64,000 nt of DNA from Charina bottae (lineage: Eukaryota > Chordata > Lepidosauria > Squamata > Charinaidae), in assembly GCA_023362775.1 (NCBI GenBank), contig JALMGJ010000002.1, forward strand, positions 32,021,414-32,085,413, written 5' to 3'. Positions 33,601 to 45,600 of this stretch are shown one piece after another (the first letter of the stretch is position 1; each line of letters begins with the position of its first letter). The notes below the pieces were generated by a model. It saw only the letters and a list, made by a program, of their open reading frames with translations, searched no databases and had not been told where the DNA came from. The position numbers were made by a program, and so were the translations under genes.

Positions 33601-36600
33601 TTTACCTTCCAATTCCAAAGAAGGGCAATGCCAAAGAATGTTCAAACTATCGTACAATTGTGCTCATTTCACATGCTAGCAAGGTTATGCTCAAAATCCT
33701 ACAAGCTAGGCTTCAGCAGTATGTGAACCAAGAACTACCAGAAGTGCAAGCTGGGTTTCAAAGAGGCAGAGGAACTATAGATCAGATTGCCAACATTCGC
33801 TGGATCATGGAAAAAGCAAGAGAGTTCCAAAAAAAATCTTCTTCTGCTTCATTGACTACGCTAAAGCCTTTGATTGTGTGGATCACAACGAACTGTGGCA
33901 AATGTTAGAGTTATTCTATGTAGAATTCAAATGGATTTCTTCACTGTGGTTTTTTCTAGCTTGTAAAGACAGTATTTTTCCATACTCTCTCTGCTAAGTG
34001 TGTATCAAAACATTCCACCAGTAAACACCAGGTGTGTGACCTTCGCTAGTCCAGGCATTGCTATGTTTTGACTAGCTAACTGCTATCTCATGGGAACCGT
34101 TTCCCGGAGGGGAGACAATGTGCAACACTGCCATCTCATGACGATTTATAGTAAGTACAATGCATTGTTAGTTTAACATGTCCTGACCCACATATAGCCA
34201 ATCAGAATGCTGAAACAAGTGTATATCTCAGCTATGAACTATGGGTCTATACTCTTCTTCTTGACTTCTATCTGTCCTGTTGCCATGTACTCTGTTCCTG
34301 AACTGTGACTATGCCTGGCCTTTGTATGGGCCATGATTTTTCTTCACATCTGCTGATGGAACTCTGCGTATGCTTTGTTGTTTTTTCCTTTTGCAATAAT
34401 GTACTATATATCCATTATTGCCTTATGCTACAATAAAATATTGTTAGCCCTACACGCTGCACTCTGTTTGGATTACTCTGCGCCTGGAACCCCATAAAGC
34501 CAGCAATATCCCACAGCAAATTCTTAAAGAGATTGGAGTACCAGACCACCTTACCTGTCTCCTGAGAAACCTGTATGCGGGTCAAGAAGCAACAGTTAGA
34601 ACCGGAGATGGAACAGCCGACTGGTTCAAAATTGGGAAAGGAGTACGAGAAGGCTGTATATTATCACCCTGCTTATTTAACTTACATGCAGAGTACATCA
34701 TGAGAAATGCCGGGATGGATGAATCACAAGCCGGAGTTAAGATTGCCGGGAGAAATATCAACAACCTCAGATATGCAGACGATACCACCCTAATGGCAGA
34801 AAGTGAAGAGGAACTAAAGAGCCTCTTGATGAGGGTGAAAGAGGAGAGTGCAAAAGCTGGCTTGAAACTCAACATTAAAAAAAACCCAGATCGTGGCATC
34901 TGGTCCCATCACTTCCTGGCAAATAGAAGGGGAAGAAATGGAAGCAGTGACAGATTTTATTTTCTTGGGCTCCAAGATCACCGCAGACGGTGACTGCAGC
35001 CATGAAATTAAAAGACGTTTGCTCCTTGGGAGGAAAGCTATGGCAAACCTAGACAGCATATTAAAAAGCAGAGACATCACCTTGCCGACAAAGGTCCGTA
35101 TAATTAAAGCTATGGTTTCCCCAGTAGTAATGTATGGCTGTGAGAGTTGGACCATAAGGAAGACTGAGCACCGAAGAATTGATGCTTTCGAACTGTGGTG
35201 CTGGAGTAGACTCTTGAGAGTCCCTTGGACTGCAAGGAGGTCAAACCAGTCAATCCTAAAGGAAATCAACCCTGACTGCTTATTGGAAGGACAGGTGCTG
35301 AAGCCGAAGCTCAAATACTTTGGCCACCTAATGTGAAGAGAGGACTCACTGGAAAAGACCCTGATGCTGGGAAAGACTGAAGGCAAAAGGAGAAGGGGAC
35401 GGCAGAGGATGAGATGGTTAGATAGCATCACCGATGTAATGAACATGAATTTGAGTAAACTCCGGGTGACAGTGGAGCACAGGAAGTCCTGGCGTGCTAT
35501 GGTCCATGAGGTCACGAAGAGTCGGACACGACTAAACGACTGAACAACAACAATAGTGCCGTAGCACCTCTGGCAGAGGGCACAATCACTGCTAAGAGTA
35601 AGTACTACAAGGATCAGTTAGCCTGGGCAAAACCTTTAAGCAATAAGCAACATGAGAGTATTTCATGCTGAAGGTTTGTCCTAGCTTCATTTGTACTACT
35701 GTCAATTATATTTACCCCAGACTCTACAAAGAACAAACAAGCACTGATAAGTAAGTATTTTAATATTTTAAAAAAGTCCCTTTGTTAGCTGGGGCTAAGT
35801 TTATTATACAAAATAATTATATCTTACAAAAGGAATTATGGATATCTCCAGTTATTTTTTAAAGCTATTACCTTATTGTGGGTTTGACTTCGTCAGTTTT
35901 TGATTGCTGGAAACTGCCTGGACTAGTCCCTGCAGTTTTCTTGGCAAGTTTTTTGAAGTGGTTTGCCCTTTCCTGCTTCTTCTTCCGAGGGCTGAGGGAT
36001 AGAGACTGGCCCAAGGTCACCCAGCTTGCTTCATGTCTGAGCAGGGACTAGAACTCACGGTCTCACGGTTTCTAGCCTGATGCCTTAACCACTACACCAA
36101 ACTGGCTGATATAGCAACACCTTATTCCTTGGGTTCTATCTATATCTATACTTTACATCTTATAGCTCTTATCTAATTTTGCAATCTGGTTTTGGCTTCT
36201 CCAATACTCTTGGATTTCTATTAATGTATGTATTGGTCCAAGCTGTCCAAGCTGGTTTCTCACTGGGTCGTGGCACCTATGGAAACGTTTGATGGATAAT
36301 GGAAAAATGTCACGAATATCAAAAGAACATTTATATGTGCTTCATCAACTACAGGAAAGTGTTTGATTTTGTTGACCATTACAAACTATGGAGAGCCCTA
36401 GCAGACCTTGGGGTGCCACTACATTTAGTGAAGTTGCTGAAATCACTGTATATAAATCAAGAAGCCACTGTACAAACTCAATATGGTGACACTGATTGGT
36501 TCAAGATTGAGAAAGGTGTGCAACAAGGTTGCATTCCATCACCTTTCTTATTCAACTTGTATGCTGAAGTGATCATCAGGAAACTGAAGCTAGACGATTT

Positions 36601-39600
36601 GAAAATTGGGGTAAAAATTGGTGGAAGAAACATCAATAACCTTAGATACGTGGATGATACAACCCTCATTTCAGAAACCCAGGAAGGCCTAAAGCTCCTA
36701 ATCATGAGACTCAAAGAAGAAAGCAAGAAATTTGGCCTATTTCTGAATATCAAAAAGACCAAACTCATGACAACTGCAAAGAATGGAAACATCATAATAT
36801 TAATTGATGGAAATGAGGTGGAATGTGTGGAAGAATACACCTTCTTAGGATCAGTGGTCAATCAAAGTGGCAAATGTAGCCAAGAAATTAAACACCGAAT
36901 CTTGCTGGGTCGTACAACAATGATGAGTATGAAACAAATTTGAAAAAGCAAGGATGTCAGCTTGATGACTAAGTGGAGACTAGTCCACACCATCGTGTTC
37001 CCCATAACTACTTATGGCTGTGAAAGTTGGATGATGAAAAAGCTGGATAGAATGAAAATTGATTCTTTTGAACTATGTTGTTGGAGGAGGCTCTTACGAA
37101 TCCCTTGGAATGCAAAGATAACAAATAAGGAAGTTTTGAAGCGCATAAAACTGGTCATGTCACTAGAAGGAAAAATAACAAAACGTAGACTTAGTTACTT
37201 CGGTCATGTCATGAGATCAACATTGTTGGAAAAAGACGTTATGCTTGCAACAGTCAGCGGCAAAAAACACCGAGGACACCAAAGAACAAGCTGGTTGGAT
37301 GTAATCAAAGCATAAAAGGTAAAGGTTCCCCCCGCACATTTGTGCAGTCATGTCCGACTCTAGGGGCCGGTGCTCATCTCCGATTGTTAGCCGAAGAGCC
37401 AGTGTTGTCCAAAGATGCTTCCACTGTCATGTGGCCGGCATGACAAGCGCAGAACACTTTTACCTACCCACCGAAGTGGTACCTATTCATCTATTTGCAT
37501 TTGCATGCTTTCGAATTGCTAGGTTGGCAAGAGCTGGGGCTAGTGCGGGAGCTCACTCCGTCACGCGGGGCTAGGGATTCGAACCTCCGAACTTGCGATC
37601 TTCCGATCGACAAGCCTGGCGTCTTACCCGCTGAGCTACCACGCCCCAATCAAAGCATATACAGGCCAAAATTTAAAGAAACTGAAAGAAACTATACAAG
37701 ACAGGAAATCATGGAGAGTGCTGGCTTATGGAATCATATTATTGGATATGACTGAATGGATAATTTGATTCGATTTGATGTATTGGTCCATCTACTCTAT
37801 TCCTAAGCCAATGCTCTTAGTTCTAGACTCTTTTTACTTCAATTTCAATACTTCTCTTCTATAGCTATTCCAATTATACACATAAATTGTTGAATCATTA
37901 GCCCTCTATGACAACTCCAACTACTGTATATACCTAAATTGTTGACTTATTAGCCCTCCATAGTTCTCCATTGCTACCCTCTCTACCTCCCTATTTCTCT
38001 CGCACTAACCTCTCTATTCCCAGTTTGGGGGTCTCTTCTCCTTCCCACCCAAGTTCACTCTGTCCTTTATCTCTTCTGATTTCCTCCTCTCTTCTGCTCC
38101 ATCAAAGCCTCCTACAATGCCCAAAGATGGATCTCTTGCTTCCTTCTGAAGCTGCATGTGTGATTTTCTATGTCTTTGCAGCTTCATCTGTTCCTGAGAA
38201 ACTTCCAGATTCACAATCTTTCCAGGGATGGGGTTTATTTGGATGAAAATGGAGTTCCTGTGGCTGATTTTGATATCATGCACTGGGCAGTGTCTCCCAA
38301 CAAGTCTGAAGGTGGCGTGAAATTTGGGAGTATAGAAAGAGAAGCCTCCTCTGAAGTCAATGTCTCCATCAATCAGAGTACCATCCTATGGCCAACTTCA
38401 TTTAACAAGGTAGCTGATGCTGCTTGGGTTTTGGTCTTCTATTCACCTTTTCATATGCAAACTTTTCTGCTGAGAAGTAATTCTCATTGAGGGCAACTGA
38501 GATAACCTCCAAAGAAGGGAACCTAAAGCCCCATTAATTCATCAGATATCATGGTTCTTAAGATCTTTTCCAGTAGTTTATCACAAACTGGAACCTGCTA
38601 CACCACCACTTCTCTTGGGGCCTTTACACTCTATATTATTAGTCTATCAAACTATCTTATTTTCAATAAGAGAAATGCCAGAGTGTTAAAGTTACAGAAA
38701 AATACAAGATACAGCATTTTCACATACTGTATGCACTAAGGAGCAACACTTTTTTCAATGGAAACATTGCAAAAGGTGTTGCTCCTTAGTGCGTATGAAG
38801 GGTACCCATGAGTAACTGCTATGCCACTACTCCTTGGTTGAGTTTGCTCAATGTGGCCTAGGCTTCCTGAAACCAGTTCATTGAAATATACTCCTCTAAT
38901 TCCCATGTGGTTGTGGCTGATCTTTATTTGCATGTTTAGATGGTGCCGCCTTCTAGATGTACGGAAAGTTGTTCCCCAGGATATGCCAAGCTCATGAGAA
39001 AGGGAGAACCAGTTTGCTGCTACGACTGTTCTCTGTGCATGGAAGGAACAATCTCTGTGCAAGAAGGTAGGTGGCTCTGGAGAAAAGAGAGAAATGGAGG
39101 ATGCAATCAAAATTCACCTTCGCTTTTTGGGGCAACATTTGTTAAAGGTGTTTTCTTTCCTGCTGCTTGTAGACCTAATGACCAGCACACTTTTTCAAAA
39201 TTCCACAAAGGAAGACAATTTGAATTTCTTGAAGGGGTCCACAAACTTTTCAAGGATTGGGTACTATCACCCAATGTTGCATGGTGATGTGGCCATTAAC
39301 ATAAATAATGAAATGTAGCTGAAATTTCTCAAGTTCTTATCTTCTTGCCTGGTTTCAGGAAAGAAGACAGGTCTTGTGGGAGGTGATGATCTCATTGGTC
39401 CTCAGCCTTTAAAACAATCATTTTTATTTATTTATTTATTTATGTTTCAATTTATATACCGCTCCATCTCCCCGCAAGGGAACTCTGGGCGGTTTACAAA
39501 ACAAAATTTATATATTTATTTACTTACTTACTTATTTATTTATTTATTTATTTATTTAATTTATCCCTGCCCATCTCCCCGAATAGGGGACTCTGGGCGG

Positions 39601-42600
39601 TTTACAAAATAGTAGAATTTAAAATCTATACAAAAAATTACTATAAAACAATCAATAGAGGGAATAAGTAAAATCCAAAGATGGTTAAAATCCACAATCA
39701 AGATCAAGGCACTCTGGGGCCAGCCACCCCCAAGAGGCAATACCACCTCCATCGTCTGAGGCAAGGCTGCAGAGCCAGGTCTTAAGAGACTTCCAGAAGG
39801 TCAGGAGTGAGTGGGCCAGCCTCACCTCCAGGGGCAAGATGTTACATAATGCGAGCGCTATCGCAGAGAAGGCATGCATCCTGGACCCCGCTAGATGAAA
39901 TTCTCTTGTTGAAGGTGTCCAAAGCATGCCGTCTCTGCATTAATGGGTGGGGCGGGTCTATGTTATCGGGATGAGATGGTCCCTCAGATACCCTGGCCCC
40001 ATGCCATGTAGGGATTTAAAGGTGATCACCAACACTTTGAATTGGACCCGGAAGCAAACTGGTACTCAATGCAGCTCGCCCAGCAAAGGTGTCACATGTG
40101 CTGATCTTATAGCACCCATAACTGCATGCGCTGCTGCATTCTTAACCAGCTGAAGCTTCTGGATACTCTTCAAGGGTAGCCCCATGTAAAGCACATTACA
40201 ATAATCTATATGGGAGATGACAAGGGCGTGAGTGACTGTTCGCAGGGCATCCCGATCCAGGAAAGGTCTTGTTGTTGTTGTTCAGTCGTTCAGTCGTGTC
40301 CGACTCTTCGTGACCTCATGGACCATAGCACGCCAGGCCTTCCTGTCCTCCACTGTCTCTCGGAGTTTACTCAAATTCATGTTCATTACATCGGTGATGC
40401 TATCTAACCATCTCATCCTCTGCCGTCCCCTTCTCCTTTTGCCCTCAGTCTTTCCCAGCATCAGGGTCTTTTCCAGTGAGTCCTCTCTTCTCATTAGGTG
40501 GCCAAAGTATTTGAGCTTCATCTTCAGCATCTGTCCTTCCAATGAGCAGTCAGGGTTGATTTCCTTTAGGGTTGACTGGTTTGACCTCCTTGCAGTCCAA
40601 GGGACTCTCAAGAGTCTTCTCCAGCACCACAGCTCGAAAGCATCAATTCTTCGGCGCTCAGCCTTCCTTATGGTCCAACTCTCACAGCCATACATTGCTA
40701 CTGGAAAAACCATAGCTTTAACTATACGGACCTTTGTCGGCAAGGTGATGTCTCTGCTTTTTAATATGCTGTCTAGGTTTGCCATAGCTTTCCTTCCAAG
40801 GAGCAAGCGTCTTTTAATTTCATGGCTGCAGTCACCGTCTGCGGTGATCTTGGAGCCCAAGAAAATAAAATCTGTCACTGCTTCCATTTCTTCCCCTTCT
40901 ATTTGCCAGGAAGTGATGGGACCAGATGCCATGATCTGGGTTTTTTTAATGTTGAGTTTCAAGCCAGCTTTTGCACTCTCCTCTTTCACCCTCATCAAGA
41001 GGCTCTTTAGTTCCTCTTCACTTTCTGCCATTAGGGTGGTATCGTCTGCATATCTGAGGTTGTTGATATTTTTCCCGGCAATCTTAACTCCGGCTTGTGA
41101 TTCATCCAGCCCGGCATTTCTCATGATGTACTCTGCATATAAGTTAAATAAGCAGGGTGATAATATACAGCCTTGTCGTACTCCTTTCCCAATTTTGAAC
41201 CAGTCGGTTGTTCCATGTCCGGTTCTAACTGTTGCTTCTTGACCCACATACAGGTTTCTCAGGAGACAGGTAAGGTGGTCTGGTACTCCCATCTCTTTAA
41301 GACTTTGCCACAGTTTGTTGTGATCCACACAATCAAAGGCTTTAGCGTAGTCAATGAAGCAGAAGTAGATGTTTTTCTGGAACTCTCTTGCTTTTTCCAT
41401 GATCCAGCGAATGTTGGCAATCTGATCTCTAGTTCCTCTGCCTCTTCGAAACCCAGCTTGCACTTCTGGTAGTTCTCGGTTCACATGCTGCTGAAGCCTA
41501 GCTTGTAGGATTTTGAGCATAACCTTGCTGGCATGTGAAATGAGCGCAATTGTACGGTAGTTTGAACATTCTTTGGCATTGCCTTTCTTTGGAATTGGAA
41601 CGTAAACTGACCTTTTCCAATCCTGTGGCCACTGTTGAGTTTTCCAAATTTGTTGGCATATTGAGTGCAGCACTTTAACAGCATCATCTTTTAGGATTTT
41701 AAATAGCTCAGCTGGGATACTGTCTTCTCCGCTAGCTTTGTTGTTAGTAATGCTTCCTAAGGCCCACTTGACTTCACTCTCTAGGATGTCCGGCTCAAGG
41801 TCAGTGACCACACCATCGTATTTATCAGGGATATTAAGATCTTTCTTGTATAGTTCTTCTGTGTATTCTTGCCACCTCTTCTTAATCTCTTCTGCTTCTG
41901 TTAGGTCCCTGCCTTTTTTGTCCTTTATCATGCCCATCTTTGCACAAAACGTTCCCTTGATATCTCCGATTTTCTTGAAGAGATCTCTAGTCTTCCCCAT
42001 TCTATTGTTTTCCTCGATTTCTTTGCATTGTTCATTTAAGAAGGCCTTCTTATCTCTCCTTGCTATTCTCTGGAATTCTGCATTCAGTTGTTTATATCTT
42101 TCCCTTTCTCCCTTGCCTTTTGCTTCCCTTCTTTCCTCAGCTATTTGTAAAGCCTCATCAGTCAGCCACTTTGCTTTCTTGCATTTCTTTTTCTTTGGGA
42201 TGGTTTTAGTTGCTGCCTCCTGTACAATGTTACGAACCTCCATCCATAGTTCTTCAGGCACTCTGTCTACCAGATCTAATCCTTTAAATCTATTCCTCAC
42301 TTCCACTGTATATTCATAAGGGATATGATTTAGGTCATACCTGATTGGTCTAGTGGTTTTCTCTACATTCTTCAATTTAAGCCTAAATTTTGCAATAAGA
42401 AGCTCATGATCTGATCCACAGTCAGCTCCAGGTCTTGTTTTTGCTGATTGTATAGAGCTTCTCCATCTTTGGCTGCAAAGTATATAATCAATCTGATTTC
42501 GGTATTGACCATCTGGTGATGTCCATGTGTAGAGTCGTCTCTTGTGTTGTTGGAAAAGAGTGTTTGCTATGACCAGCGTGTTCTCTTGACAAAACTCTAT

Positions 42601-45600
42601 TAGCCTTTGCCCTGCTTCATTTTGTACTCCGAGGCCGAACTTGCCTGTTATTCCGGTTATTTTTTGACTTCCTACCTTAGCATTCCAGTCCCCTATGATG
42701 AAAAGGACATCTTTTTTTGGTGTTAGTTCTAGAAGGTGTTGTAGGTCTTCATAGAACCGGTCAACTTCAGCTTCTTTGGCATCAGTGGTTGGGGCATAGA
42801 CTTGGATCACTGTGATGTTGAATGGTTTGCCTTGGATTCGAACTGAAAGCATTCTGTCGTTTTTGAGGTTGTACCCCAGTACTGCCTTTCCCACTCTTTT
42901 ATTGACTATGAGAGCTACTCCATTTCTTCTAAGGGATTCTTGCCCACAGTAGTATATATAATGGTCTCCTGAATTAAATTCGCCCATTCCTGTCCATTTT
43001 AGTTCGCTGATTCCCAATATGTCGATGTTCAATCTTGTCATCTCATGTTTGACCACATCCAGCTTACCTTGATTCATAGTTCTTACATTCCAGGTTCCTA
43101 TGCAATATTGTTCTTTACAGCATCGGACTTTCCTTCCACTTCCAGACACATCCACAACTGAGCGTCCTTTCGGCTTTGGCCCAGCCGTTTCACACTTTCT
43201 GGAGCTACTCGGAATTGCCCTCCGCTCTTCCCCAGTAGCATTTTGGACACCTTCCGACCTGAGGGGCTCATCTTCCGGCGTCATATCTTTTAGCCTTTTG
43301 ATACTGTCCATGGGTTTTCTTGGCAAGGATACTGGAGTGGTTTGCCATTTCCTCCTCCAGTGGACCACGTTTTGTCAGAACTCTCCATCATGACCTGTTC
43401 TTCTTGACCTGACTTCATTGAGTTACGCAAGCCCCTTCGCCACGACAAGGCAGTGATCCATGAAGGGGAGGAAAGGTCTTAGCTGGTGCACAACTCAAAG
43501 CTGTGCAAAGGCCCTCCTGGCCACAACTGCCACCTGCTCTTCAAGCAGGAGTCGTGAGTCCAGGAGAACCCCCAGATTCCGCACTGGATCTGACTGCGGT
43601 AGTGCTACCCCATCCAGAACCAAAGATGATAACTTCCCGGATACAGGGGGACCATCAATCCATAGCCACTCCGTCTTACCAGGGTTCAGCTGAAGCCTGT
43701 TGTTCTCCATCCAGACTCCCACAGCCTACAGGCACTGAGATAAGGCATCGACCGCATCACTTACTTCACCCGAGATGGAGATATATAACTGAGTATCATC
43801 AGCATACTGGTGATACCTCATCCCGTGGTGATGGATGATCTCGCCCAGTGGCTTCATGTAGATGTTGAACAGGAGAGGAGAGAGAATCGACCCCTGTGGC
43901 ACCCCACAAATCAGGGGTCACGGGTCGGCTGTCTCCTCCTCTATCACCACCAACTGGGAATGGCCCCGGAGGAAGGAGGTGAACCAGTATAAAACCACGT
44001 CGCCAACCCCCAACCCCCTGAGTCGCCCCAAAAGTATACCATGGTCAACGGTATCAAAAGCCGCTGAGAGATCTAAGAGACCCAGGATGGATGCACTCCC
44101 TCCATCCCGCTCCCGCCAGAGATCATCCATAAGTGCGACCAATGTGGTCCCTGTCCCATATCCCGGCCTGAAACCTAACTGAAAGGGGTCCATATAATCT
44201 GTTTCCTCCAGGATCCTCTGGAGTTGCAACGCCACCACCTTCTCAACCACCTTTCCCAAAAAGGGAAGGTGGGAAACCGGACAAATATTGCCCAAGATGG
44301 TGGGGTCCAGGGATGGTTTCTTGAGGAGTGGGTGCAACAGCGCCTCCTTAAAGGCAGCCGGGAACACCCCTTCACTCAGGGATGTATAAATCATCACCTG
44401 GACACAGCCATATGTCACCTTCCTAGCTGACTTAACCAGCCAGGAGGGACATGGGTCAAGCTGACATGTTGTGGCGTTTACAATCTGGAGGATCCTGTCT
44501 ACTTCATCAGGCCCAACAGGATCAAACCATTCCCGGATAACATGGTAAGTACATTCCTCTGGCATCTCCCCAGATCTTGTCTCATGCTTAGAGTCCAACT
44601 TGGAATGAAACTGAGCGATTTTATCCTGCAGATGCTCACAAAACTCTTCCGACCAGCCCTGTAAGTGGGTCACCGACTCCACCCGACGCAAAAGAGATCT
44701 AGTAATCTTAAACAGGGCCGTTGGATGGCATTCTGCGGATGCAATAAGAGCGGAGAAATATTCACGTTTCGCCGCTCTTACCGCCACAAGGTAGGCCTTA
44801 ACCGCAGCTCTAGATTGTGTTCGGTCAGATTCAGTCTTCGTCTTTCTCCAGCGGCGCTCTAGATGTCTTTTAACCCTCTTCAAAGCCCTCAACTCTTCTG
44901 TAAACCACAGAGAGTGATGGTCCGAGTGGGGCAGGAGAGGTCACACAGGCGCAATCTTGTCCAGGGCTCTGGCCACTTCCCTATTCCAGGCTGCGGCCAG
45001 AACCTCCACTGGACCGTGTAGCAAGTCCTCGGGAATAACCCCCAGCTGCTTCTGAAACCTCACTGGGTCTATCAGTCACCGGGGGCAGACCAATCGAATG
45101 GGTCACGCCTCCCTGCAGAGTGGGGCAGCACAAGAGAGCCTCAGGGTCACCAGGGCATGGTCTGACCATGACAATGGGGATAGGTGTAGCTCTCTCCTCA
45201 GATCACATTGCCACTGCTCAGACAAGAAAAGAAAGTCTGGGGTGAGACCACTGTCTCGAGTCAGGTCACGAATAATCTGGGACAGGCCCATGGCTGCCAT
45301 GGTAGCCATGAACTCCCGGGCCGCTTCCGAGGCCCATCCCAGAGATGGCAGATTGAAGTCTCCCAGAGCCATAAGCCTGAGGAACTCCACTGCCAACCCC
45401 GAGGCGGCCTCGAGCAGCTCAGGCGGCGAGGTTGCCACGCAGTGGGGAGGCTGGTACAGCAGCAACACTCCTAACTGTTCCGGGAGCCCAACTTGAAAAA
45501 CAGGGTCTCACAACCGGCCACTTGTAGAGTAGCGCCCCTGAAGGCCACAAGAGACTCTCGGATGACAACTGCCACCCTTCATTATTGTTTCTAATTAATG

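Larger units (their letters stand above)
32327..35830. repeat. Tandem duplication in intron 3 (unit about 725 bp), second copy interrupted
   Basis: Copy A (32327-33051) begins agttagtcttgactttgg. Copy B begins at 33052 with the same words and follows the same order: caagagaaatcttccagaca, ttgtcttgttttata, gattaagagtctgcaacaca, gtagcacctctggcag, atcagttagcctgggcaaa, cctagcttcatttgta. Copy B is expanded by a hexamer array (33226-33315) and by a BovB insertion (about 33375-35553), so it ends near 35830. Divergence is clear, so the duplication is not recent. Confidence 0.75.
31995..38181 (+). other. V2R intron 3
   Basis: A 6.2-kb intron holding an AG microsatellite (about 32112-32130), a local tandem duplication, a BovB LINE with a solo LTR inside, a tRNA-type SINE, an RTE-clade element, and a Sauria-type SINE inside that element. 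The last 400 bp before exon 4 (37775-38181) have no recognised repeat. Confidence 0.7.
39515..45577 (-). mobile_element. L2-type LINE, antisense, split by BovB (L2-4)
   Basis: L2 sequence runs on the minus strand from the endonuclease domain (about 45577) to the 3' tail (about 39515). The BovB at 40271-43468 separates the RT C-terminus into two parts. The 5' end is truncated within the endonuclease. Removing the BovB leaves about 2.9 kb of L2. Confidence 0.85.

Noticed and set aside
37315..37647. A tRNA gene on the minus strand
   Set aside because: A and B boxes are present, but the sequence continues as a 333-bp SINE with a BovB-type tail and target duplication, and no full cloverleaf is apparent.
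40232..41242. 336-codon open frame on the + strand over BovB
   Set aside because: It is the antisense shadow of the intact BovB ORF2. Its hydrophobic Leu/Ser-rich translation is typical of such shadows and recurs at every BovB copy.
41738..42319. 193-codon + strand frame over BovB
   Set aside because: Also an antisense shadow of BovB ORF2; the same translation appears antisense at 19667-20263.
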